From Ruminococcus sp. (GTDB taxonomy: Bacteria > Bacillota > Clostridia > Oscillospirales > Ruminococcaceae), in NCBI GenBank assembly GCA_022768805.1, contig JALELB010000036.1, positions 1-48,637 of the forward strand: a DNA stretch of 48,637 nt, written 5' to 3'. Shown here one piece after another: positions 35,077-42,387 of this stretch. Under the pieces are notes generated by a model, which was given only the letters and a program-made list of their open reading frames with translations, was not told the origin of the DNA and did no database searches. Position numbers and translations under genes: made by a program. How positions within the stretch are numbered: the stretch's first letter is position 1; each line of letters starts with the position of its first letter.

Positions 35077-37032
35077 ATGTCGATTACGGTTTTACCCAAG
35101 GAGCTGTCAGAGCTGATTGCGGCAGGAGAGGTCATTGAACGGCCTGCCTCCGTCATCAAGGAACTGGTGGAAAACTCTATAGATGCCGGTGCCCGCCGGA
35201 TTACCGTGGAAATCCGCAACGGGGGCTCCGTGTATATGCGGATCACGGACGACGGCTGCGGCATTGCGCCGGAGGAGGTGCCCACCGCCTTTTTGCGGCA
35301 TGCCACCAGCAAGATCCTGGAGAAGTCGGATCTGGACAATATCCATACCCTGGGCTTCCGGGGGGAGGCATTGGCCTCCGTGGCAGCAGTGGGCAGGGTG
35401 GAGATGCTCACCAAGCAGGCAGGGGCGGAATACGGGGTGCGCTATCAGATCGAGGGGGGCACCGAGTGTGGCTTTGAGCGTACCGGCTGCCCGGAGGGCA
35501 CCACCATTGTCATCCGGGATCTGTTCTTCAACGTGCCAGCCCGGCAGAAATTTCTGAAAAAAGATGTAACGGAAAGCAATGCGGTCAGTGCCATTGTGCA
35601 GAAGATCGCCCTGTCCCACCCGGAGATCGCCTTCACCCTGATCCGGGATCACCGCCGGGAGTTCCACGCTGCCGGGGACGGTACCCTGTATTCCGCCATC
35701 TATGCGGTATACGGCAGAACCTTTGCCCAGGATCTGCTGCCTGTTTCCTACAGTGAAGACGGCATCAGCCTGGAGGGCTATGTGGTGAAGCCCCTGTACG
35801 CCAAGAACAACCGCTCCCTCCAGACCTTTTTCATCAACGGCAGATACGTGAAATCCGTGACCTGCTCGGTGGCTCTGGAGGAGGCGTACCGGACTCTGGT
35901 GATGACGGGGAAATTCCCCGCCTGTGTGCTGATGCTCACCGTGCCGCCGGAAACGGTGGACGTCAACGTGCATCCGGCAAAGGCAGCGGTGCGGTTTACG
36001 GATGAAAAACGGGTATCCTCCGCAGTGTTTTTTGCAGTGAAGAATGCATTGATGCAGAACGGGCTGATCTATGACTTTCAGATGCGTCCCCCTGCGGACT
36101 GGCAGCATGCGCCCAAGGAACCGGAGCCGGCCTTTACGGATGCGCCCCTGCCGCTGGTTCCGCCCTTGGAGCCGGTACAGCCGGTGCATCCTGCGCCCCA
36201 GCCTTGTCAGGCGGAAACACCTGTACCGGCGGCAACGCCCGTGCCGGTGGGGAACGTCCGGGTAACAGTTCATGCCCCGGAGCCGGAGGAGTCTGTGACC
36301 ATGCATTCTCCCAAGCTGGAATATGGGGCGGCGCCTGCTGCGCCGGAGCCTGTGGCGGAACAGGAAACACCCTCAGCCTTTGCCGGCTTTGATCTGCTTC
36401 AGAATACGTCTGCGGCAAAGCCGGCTGTACCGGAGCAAGCACCTGCTTTGGTACAGGAGGAGCAGCCCCGGATCCGGGTGATCGGGGAGGCGTTTACCAA
36501 TTACATTCTTGCCCAGGCAGGGGACAGTCTGTACATCATCGATAAGCATGCAGCCCACGAACGGGTGCTGTTCGAGCAGTTCCGGGATGCAAGCCGAACC
36601 CCGGACAGCCAGATGATCCTCAACAGCAGTGAGCTGCTGCTGTCCGTGGCGGAGTTTGACGCCCTGCAGGCCAATCAGGAGGCACTGCAGCAGCGGGGCT
36701 TTGTCTTTGACTTTTCCAATCCCCCTTATGTGGCAGTCTGTGCTGTGCCGGTGGTGTGTGCTTCCTTGAACCTGGATGAGCTGGTGCTGGAGCTGGCGGA
36801 GAATCTGGTGCTGGGCAAGCAGAATCTGGAGTCCACCCAGCTGGAGGATGCCCTGCATACCATGGCCTGCAAGGCGGCAATCCGTGCAGGAGACAAGAAC
36901 GACCTGTCCGAGCTGCAGGCACTGGCGGAGGCGGTGTTTGCCAACGAGCAGATCCGGCATTGCCCCCATGGCAGACCGGTGCTGTTTGAGCTGACCCGGC
37001 ATGAGATTGAAAAGCAGTTCAAGCGGGTGTAA
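35077..37032 (+). CDS. mutL: DNA mismatch repair endonuclease MutL
   Basis: A 651-residue GHKL ATPase. N-terminal motifs are ELVENSIDAGA, DDGCGI and GFRGEAL (about 28-100). A Pro/Glu-rich linker spans about 340-460. The C-terminal domain has the nicking-site motifs of mutH-less bacteria: IDKHAAHERVLFEQF (usual form DQHAxxExxxxE), ACKAAIRAGD and CPHGRP. So the protein should cut the nascent strand itself, as in most Firmicutes. ATG 35077 follows AAAGGAAC. The stop is 10 bp before miaA. Confidence 0.96.
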   Translation: MSITVLPKELSELIAAGEVIERPASVIKELVENSIDAGARRITVEIRNGGSVYMRITDDGCGIAPEEVPTAFLRHATSKILEKSDLDNIHTLGFRGEALASVAAVGRVEMLTKQAGAEYGVRYQIEGGTECGFERTGCPEGTTIVIRDLFFNVPARQKFLKKDVTESNAVSAIVQKIALSHPEIAFTLIRDHRREFHAAGDGTLYSAIYAVYGRTFAQDLLPVSYSEDGISLEGYVVKPLYAKNNRSLQTFFINGRYVKSVTCSVALEEAYRTLVMTGKFPACVLMLTVPPETVDVNVHPAKAAVRFTDEKRVSSAVFFAVKNALMQNGLIYDFQMRPPADWQHAPKEPEPAFTDAPLPLVPPLEPVQPVHPAPQPCQAETPVPAATPVPVGNVRVTVHAPEPEESVTMHSPKLEYGAAPAAPEPVAEQETPSAFAGFDLLQNTSAAKPAVPEQAPALVQEEQPRIRVIGEAFTNYILAQAGDSLYIIDKHAAHERVLFEQFRDASRTPDSQMILNSSELLLSVAEFDALQANQEALQQRGFVFDFSNPPYVAVCAVPVVCASLNLDELVLELAENLVLGKQNLESTQLEDALHTMACKAAIRAGDKNDLSELQALAEAVFANEQIRHCPHGRPVLFELTRHEIEKQFKRV

Positions 37033-37042
37033 GGAGGTCGGA

Positions 37043-37990
37043 ATGGAGCAGGAAAAAATACCGGTGCTGGCAGTGGTGGGACCCACCGCATCCGGAAAGA
37101 CAGCCCTGGGCATCGCCCTGGCGCAGGCATACGGGGGAGAGATCGTATCCGCCGATTCCATGCAGATCTACCGGGGGATGGACATTGCCACGGCAAAGCC
37201 CACAGCGGAGGAGCTTGCCGCTGTGCCCCATCACCTGATCGGCTTTCTGCCTCCGGAGCAGTCCTTCAGCGTGGCGGATTATGTGGAAGCAGCCCGCCGG
37301 GTGATCGGAGAGATTCACAGCCGGGGAAAGCTGCCGGTGGTGGTGGGAGGCACCGGGTTGTATGTGACCTCCCTGCTGGAGCATGTACAGTTTGCGGATA
37401 TGCCCCGGGATGATACAGTCCGGGCTGCTTTGCAGGCTCAGGCAGCCCGGGAGGGCACCCAGGGGCTGTATGCGGAGCTGTGCCGGGTGGATCCGGAAAG
37501 CGCCGCCTGCATCCACCCCAACAACATTCCCCGGCTGGTGCGGGCAATGGAGGTATACCGGCTGACAGGACGACCCTTGTCCGCATTCAAAGCGGAGAGC
37601 CGGCAGGAGCCTTCGCCCTACCGGACCTTCTGGCTGGGGCTGTGCTATCCGGAACGGCAGCAGCTGTATGACCGGATTAACCGGCGGGTGGATCAGATGG
37701 TACAGCAGGGACTTATCGAGGAAGCCAGGGCTGCCTATGCTGCCGGAGGCATGGGCACAGCAGCTGCTGCCATCGGCTACAAGGAGCTGATCCCCTACCT
37801 GGAGGGCAGGGCGGAGCTGGCGGACTGCATCGCCCGGATCAAGCAGGAAACCCGGCGATATGCCAAGCGGCAGATGACCTGGTTTAGGAAAAATGAGCAA
37901 ATTCAGTGGATTTCACGCACGGAATTTGACGAAGCAGAAGAAATTTTGTTAAACTGCAAGAAAAAGATAGCCAAGGCGGCTTTTTTGTGA
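37043..37990 (+). CDS. miaA: tRNA dimethylallyltransferase MiaA
   Basis: A 315-residue enzyme that transfers the dimethylallyl group to N6 of A37 in tRNAs reading UNN codons, making the substrate for MiaB. The P-loop GPTASGKT (about residues 12-19) is followed by SADSMQIYRGMDI and GGTGLYV, the family core. ATG 37043 follows AAGGAGG; the earlier in-frame ATG at 37001 lies within mutL without a ribosome site. Confidence 0.96.
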   Translation: MEQEKIPVLAVVGPTASGKTALGIALAQAYGGEIVSADSMQIYRGMDIATAKPTAEELAAVPHHLIGFLPPEQSFSVADYVEAARRVIGEIHSRGKLPVVVGGTGLYVTSLLEHVQFADMPRDDTVRAALQAQAAREGTQGLYAELCRVDPESAACIHPNNIPRLVRAMEVYRLTGRPLSAFKAESRQEPSPYRTFWLGLCYPERQQLYDRINRRVDQMVQQGLIEEARAAYAAGGMGTAAAAIGYKELIPYLEGRAELADCIARIKQETRRYAKRQMTWFRKNEQIQWISRTEFDEAEEILLNCKKKIAKAAFL

Positions 37991-37996
37991 TATAAT
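37968..37996 (+). promoter_or_regulatory. internal promoter of hfq
   Basis: TATAAT (37991-37996) with TG two bases upstream gives an extended -10. The -35 (TAGCCA) matches 4 of 6 at 17 bp. It sits at the end of miaA, giving hfq about 95 nt of its own leader. Confidence 0.55.
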
Positions 37997-38091
37997 TTAG
38001 TGTGGTGGTTTAGGACAATATTTTTCGGAAGATTGCATAGACTGCCGGGCAACCAAAACGAAGCCGCATGAGCGGAGAAAGGGTAAGCGCA

Positions 38092-38331
38092 ATGAACAAA
38101 TCGTTGAATTTACAGGACGTTTTTCTCAATCAGGCACGGAAAGAGCGCATGGTTGTAACCTTTTATCTGACCAACGGATTTCAGTTCAAGGGTGTAATCA
38201 AGGGCTTTGACGGATTCACTGTGATTCTGGACAGTGACGGCAAGCAGCAGCTTGTGTATAAGCATGCGATTTCCACGATCATTCCCATGAAGCCGATTTC
38301 CATCCTTGACGCTGCGGAAAAGGAAAACTAA
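38092..38331 (+). CDS. hfq: RNA chaperone Hfq
   Basis: A 79-residue Sm-like protein that forms a hexamer and helps small RNAs pair with mRNAs. Sm1 is [19 protein letters not shown]; Sm2 holds YKHAIST, matching the classic YKHAIS of Hfq. Length agrees with Gram-positive Hfq. ATG 38092 is preferred over ATG 38068 because AAAGGG precedes it and the family N-terminus begins here. The miaA-hfq order is the same as in Escherichia coli. Its presence next to an RNA-rich region is of interest but does not prove a link. Confidence 0.93.
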   Translation: MNKSLNLQDVFLNQARKERMVVTFYLTNGFQFKGVIKGFDGFTVILDSDGKQQLVYKHAISTIIPMKPISILDAAEKEN

Positions 38332-38334
38332 ACA

Positions 38335-39588
38335 ATGAGCAATTCGGTGACATTGCGCATTGTGCGCTGGATCCTTGCCGTAATGTCCATCGTCTGTGTC
38401 TTCAGTGTCGTGTATCATATCTACAATAAGCAGTACCAGACGGAAACCGCCATTTATGCCACGGCGGATGAGTCCGTGGCCTTTCAGGGCGTGTATGTGC
38501 GGGATGAAACGCCCTGCACCTATTCCGGTCAGGGGGCTGTCTGTTATCAGGTTTCCGACGGCGGTAAGCTGGGGGTCAATTCCGTGATCGCACAAATCTA
38601 CGGAGACGAATCCCAGATTGACCTGCTGCAGCAGATCAGCAAGCTGCAGGATGAGCTGGCGCTGCTGGAAAAGATCCAGAATCCCGGAACCAGCGAATCC
38701 GCCCAGCCGGCGAATCTGTCCGCACTGATCCAGGAGCGCTACAAGAGTCTGATTCTCAACCGGGAACGCAACCGGCTGACTGCCCTGGAAGCGGAAAAGG
38801 AACAGATGCTGATCCTCATGAGCACCTACCAGCTGATTACCAATACGGGTCTGGATTTTACGCCCCGGATCAACACCATCAACGCCCAGCTGACCGCCCT
38901 TCAGGCAAGTCAGAAGGCGCCGGTGGATACGATTTATTCCGACCGTTCCGCCTATTTCGTCAGCTATGTGGACGGCTATGAAAACAAGCTGACCAAGGCG
39001 TCCATTGACGAACTGACGGTGGAGGATATCCGGTCCGTTACGGACGATACCAGCCAGTCGGACAACCGGGTCATCGGGAAGCTGATTGACGGGTACGAAT
39101 GGTACATTGTAGGCGTGATTGACAATTCCAAATCCCTTTTTGAAACGGACATGAAGGTGACCTTCAAGTTTGAGTCCACGGCGGAAACCATCACCGGCGT
39201 GATTGACTCCATCCGTTCCACGGATAATCCCAACGAGAGCATCGTGGCAGTGCGCTGCGATCAGCTGACCCACGATCTGGTCCAGCACCGGACAGAGCGG
39301 GTGGAAATGATCAAGGGACAGTATGAGGGCATCAAGGTCAGCCGGGAGGCTGTCCGTTTTGCCCAGTTGGAGGAAACCGTGAAGGATCCGGAAACCGGCG
39401 AGGAGCATACGGAAACGGTGGAGGCCCGGGGCGTATATATCCTGCTGGGAGAGCAGCCTGCTTTCCGCCGCCTGGACGTGATCTATGAGGGCAATGATTA
39501 TCTGCTGACAAGTCTCAATGCAGGCGATGACTATGTGTCGCTGTATGATGATATTATTGTGAATGGAGTGAGCGCAGATGGAACGTAG
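38335..39588 (+). CDS. HlyD-like membrane fusion protein, division cluster
   Basis: A 417-residue protein with one N-terminal membrane helix (about 9-27, WILAVMSIVCVFSVVYHI). A biotinyl/lipoyl-like half motif follows (about 45-95), then a long coiled coil (about 98-160) and a beta-rich domain with HlyD/RND-adaptor look (VKVSREAVRF-type segments and a C-terminal strand region). It begins 3 bp after hfq and its stop overlaps yggS by 11 bp. In many Clostridia a similar HlyD-like gene precedes yggS and sepF, suggesting a role in envelope assembly or division rather than in toxin export. No transporter gene is adjacent. Confidence 0.72.
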   Translation: MSNSVTLRIVRWILAVMSIVCVFSVVYHIYNKQYQTETAIYATADESVAFQGVYVRDETPCTYSGQGAVCYQVSDGGKLGVNSVIAQIYGDESQIDLLQQISKLQDELALLEKIQNPGTSESAQPANLSALIQERYKSLILNRERNRLTALEAEKEQMLILMSTYQLITNTGLDFTPRINTINAQLTALQASQKAPVDTIYSDRSAYFVSYVDGYENKLTKASIDELTVEDIRSVTDDTSQSDNRVIGKLIDGYEWYIVGVIDNSKSLFETDMKVTFKFESTAETITGVIDSIRSTDNPNESIVAVRCDQLTHDLVQHRTERVEMIKGQYEGIKVSREAVRFAQLEETVKDPETGEEHTETVEARGVYILLGEQPAFRRLDVIYEGNDYLLTSLNAGDDYVSLYDDIIVNGVSADGT

Positions 39589-40267
39589 TGCAGCACAGGT
39601 ACGGGAGAACTACAAACGCATTACGGACCGGATCGGCGAGGCCATGGCGAAATACCGGAGGCCGGAGGAACAGGTTCAGCTGATGGCAGTAACCAAGACG
39701 GTGGATCCGGAGCTGGTGAATACTGCGGTGGAATGCGGCGTGCGGCTGCTGGGGGAAAACCGGGTGCAGGAGTATGAATCCAAAAAGGCCCGGTATGATT
39801 CCAGAGCAGAGGTTCAGTTCATCGGTCAGCTGCAGACCAACAAGGTCAAGTACCTGATTCCCGGAATTTCCATGATCCAATCGGTGGATTCTCTGCATCT
39901 TGCAAACGAGATTGAGCGGATTGCCGCCCGGGCAGGCAAGGTGCAGGATATTCTGCTGGAGGTCAACATCGGCGGGGAGGAAAGCAAGGGCGGAATCCCG
40001 GCAGAGGAGCTTCACAGGCTGCTGGAAGAGGTAGCGCAGAAGCCGCATTTGCACGTCTGTGGTCTGATGACCATCCCCCCGAAAACGGACACGGAAAAAT
40101 ATTTTTTCCGGATGCAGAAACTTTTTATTGACATTTCGGCCGAAAACATGGATAATATAGATATGCATGTACTATCCATGGGAATGTCGGGGGATTATGT
40201 CGAAGCAATCAAGTATGGTTCCACACTGGTACGCATCGGCAGTGCGCTGTTCGGTGCAAGAGGATAG
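39578..40267 (+). CDS. ylmE: PLP-binding protein YggS/YlmE
   Basis: A 229-residue member of the YggS/PROSC family, a single-domain alanine-racemase-like barrel that keeps pyridoxal phosphate and amino acid balance. Lys40 in QLMAVTK is the PLP-binding lysine. LLGENRVQEY, FIGQLQTNK and SMGMSGDY are family motifs. The start overlaps the HlyD-like stop. In Firmicutes ylmE precedes sepF in the division cluster, as here. Confidence 0.93.
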   Translation: MERSAAQVRENYKRITDRIGEAMAKYRRPEEQVQLMAVTKTVDPELVNTAVECGVRLLGENRVQEYESKKARYDSRAEVQFIGQLQTNKVKYLIPGISMIQSVDSLHLANEIERIAARAGKVQDILLEVNIGGEESKGGIPAEELHRLLEEVAQKPHLHVCGLMTIPPKTDTEKYFFRMQKLFIDISAENMDNIDMHVLSMGMSGDYVEAIKYGSTLVRIGSALFGARG

Positions 40268-40397
40268 AGTGAGGATCTGTGCTGCCGTTTCCGCATATCA
40301 TCAGGCAGCCGGATAAACGGAAAGCGCTGTGTCAGCCCGGCAGGGCCGCAGCGGTTTTCAAGAATTCATGCGGAGAAAAGGAGCAATGGTGATACTT

Positions 40398-40889
40398 ATG
40401 AAGCTGTTAGATGACATTAAGAATTTCTTCCTTCCGCCCGAGGATGAAGGCTATGACGAGGCGGAGACTGTCAGAGAGAAGCCCGCACGCCGTGAGCGGG
40501 AGTATGACCACGACCGGGACAGAGACCGTGAGCGCAGCCGGGAACGCAGCCGGGATTACGATGAGGATCCGGAGGAAAAGCGGAACAAGGTTGTGAACAT
40601 TTCCGCAACTGCACAGCTGCAGGTGGTTCTGGTAAAGCCGGAGGTGTTTACTGACGCCAAGCAGATCGCAGATCATCTGATCGCCAAGAAGACCGTGGTT
40701 TTGAATCTGGAGACTGCCTCTGCGGAGAACAAGAGAAGAATCATCGACTTTCTGGTGGGCGTTGCCTATGCAAACGGCGGCAGCCTGAAGCCTGTGGCAA
40801 ACCTCACCTATATCATCACCCCCTACAACGTAGGCTTTATCGGTGAAGATCTGGTAGGCGAACTGGAAAACAACGGCGTTATCATCTGA
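40398..40889 (+). CDS. sepF: cell division protein SepF
   Basis: A 163-residue membrane anchor and organiser of FtsZ. The N-terminal amphipathic helix MKLLDDIKNFF binds membrane. The C-terminal SepF fold (about 75-163) has NISATAQLQVVLVKPEVF and YIITPYNVGF and is complete. Between them lies an unusual linker of alternating charges (DRDRDRERSRERSRD). ATG 40398 is chosen so that the protein begins with the amphipathic helix and GGTGAT lies just upstream; ATG 40386 sits too close to its AAGGAG. The stop overlaps the next start by 1 base (TGATG). Confidence 0.92.
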   Translation: MKLLDDIKNFFLPPEDEGYDEAETVREKPARREREYDHDRDRDRERSRERSRDYDEDPEEKRNKVVNISATAQLQVVLVKPEVFTDAKQIADHLIAKKTVVLNLETASAENKRRIIDFLVGVAYANGGSLKPVANLTYIITPYNVGFIGEDLVGELENNGVII

Positions 40890-41635
40890 TGAACCGGGAG
40901 GATGCCGGATGGATTGCTGCCCGGGCGGAGGATCTTTTGGAAGCCTGCGGCCGCAGCGGTGCGCCCAGGTTTACAGCCTTTCTCACTGAGGAAGAATGTG
41001 CGCTGGCCCGGCAGACTCTGGAGCGGCTACAGGGTAGCTTTGATTTCTGGGGCGGCTATCCGGAGGCACAGCGGCGCATAGTATGCGTGCATCCGCCGGA
41101 GTATGCCCCGGAGTACCAGGCATACCCCATTGCCTGTGTGCACCTTACCTACCGGCGGGCGGACACCCTGACCCACCGGGATGTGCTGGGTGCTCTGATG
41201 CATCTGCAGCTTCGGCGGGATGCCATCGGGGATATTCTGCCCCGGGAGGGGCTGACCCAGGTGTTTGTGCACAAACCGGTGGCACAGCTGGTGTGTGAGG
41301 AGTTGCATAAAATCGGCAGAGTGGGTATCCGGGCGGAGCTTGCCCCCTATACGGGCGGCTTTGTCCAAGAATTTGAACAGATTCCGGGCACCGTGGCCTC
41401 TCTGCGGCTGGATGCGATGGTGAGTCTGGCGACCCGGCTCAGCCGGGAAAAATCTGCTTTGCTGATTCGCAGCGGGCAGGTGACAGTGGGCGGCCTGCCG
41501 GTGCTGACACCTTCTTCGGAGGTTGGGCAGGATGCGGTATTTTCTGCAAGAGGCTTCGGAAAATTTCGTCTTGCACAGGTATCCGGCACCACAAAAAAGG
41601 GCAGACTGCATATAACCGTTGAGAAATACAAGTAG
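40889..41635 (+). CDS. ylmH: S4-domain RNA-binding protein YlmH
   Basis: A 248-residue protein of the YlmH family. The N-terminal part (FTAFLTEEECALA, AQRRIVCVHP) and the middle domain (HRDVLGALMHLQLRRDAIGD) match the family. A C-terminal S4 domain follows (about 180-240). YlmH-type proteins bind ribosomal or tRNA substrates; recent work links the family to rescue of stalled ribosomes. Its place between sepF and divIVA is conserved in Firmicutes. Confidence 0.87.
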   Translation: MNREDAGWIAARAEDLLEACGRSGAPRFTAFLTEEECALARQTLERLQGSFDFWGGYPEAQRRIVCVHPPEYAPEYQAYPIACVHLTYRRADTLTHRDVLGALMHLQLRRDAIGDILPREGLTQVFVHKPVAQLVCEELHKIGRVGIRAELAPYTGGFVQEFEQIPGTVASLRLDAMVSLATRLSREKSALLIRSGQVTVGGLPVLTPSSEVGQDAVFSARGFGKFRLAQVSGTTKKGRLHITVEKYK

Positions 41636-41688
41636 ACAATATTCAGAAAGGAGTGGATCTTCGTCACTGCACGGAGATCGGTCTTGTT

Positions 41689-42387
41689 ATGATTACTGCA
41701 AAGGACATTAAGAACAAGAGCAAGAAGTTCGAGAAAGCTGCATTCGGCTATAAGCAGGAGGAAGTCGACGAATTTATGCAGCAGCTCGAAGCGGATTTCA
41801 GGGCCATGGAGCATGACCTGGAGGATGCCAATGCAAAGATTCAGCTGCTTGCGGACAAGGTTCGCGAGTATCGTGCGGACGAGGATGCACTGAAGGATGC
41901 TCTGCTCGGTGCGCAGAAGCAGGGCAAGCATGTGATTGCGGAGGCCAATGAAAAGGCTGCAGAGATCCTGCAGGAAGCACAGGCAAGAGCAGAGCAGCTC
42001 AACGACGAGGCCACCCGTCAGCATGAGCAGGCCATGGCTGCAAACCGGGCAGAAATCGACCGGGAGAAGCAGGCACTGATTGTTGCGCAGAATCAGGTTG
42101 CTGATTTCAAGAAGAGCCTGTTCGATATGTACAAGGCACATCTGGAGCTGATCTCCCAGATGCCTGAGCCGGATTACGATGTACCGGCTGAGGAGGAGGC
42201 TCCCGAGGAGCCGGAGCAGCCGGAAGAGCCTGTACAGGTTGAGGAGGAGCCGGTTCTGGAGGATACCCCCCAGCGGGATCCGTTTGCCACTTCCCAGTTT
42301 TCTGCAAAGACCATCCGGGGCGAGTATGATTCCCGGTTCGGTGATCTGCACTTCGGACAGAAAAATAACAATGCAAAGGATGAATGA
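41689..42387 (+). CDS. divIVA: DivIVA domain protein
   Basis: A 232-residue coiled-coil protein that recognises curved membrane at poles and septa. The DivIVA N-terminal domain is MITAKDIKNKSKKFEKAAFG followed by YKQEEVDEFMQQL. Long heptad coiled coils run from about 30 to 160. The tail is rich in Glu and Pro. Start ATG 41689 follows GGAGATC; a GTG at 41653 stands directly against AAAGGAG and would add unusual residues before the conserved N-terminus. Its stop overlaps the ileS start by 4 bp (ATGA). Confidence 0.92.
   Translation: MITAKDIKNKSKKFEKAAFGYKQEEVDEFMQQLEADFRAMEHDLEDANAKIQLLADKVREYRADEDALKDALLGAQKQGKHVIAEANEKAAEILQEAQARAEQLNDEATRQHEQAMAANRAEIDREKQALIVAQNQVADFKKSLFDMYKAHLELISQMPEPDYDVPAEEEAPEEPEQPEEPVQVEEEPVLEDTPQRDPFATSQFSAKTIRGEYDSRFGDLHFGQKNNNAKDE

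Noticed and set aside
37950..37990. Terminator at the end of miaA (AGCC/GGCT followed by T6)
   Set aside because: Stem of only four base pairs; too weak to claim, although it may slightly reduce read-through to hfq.
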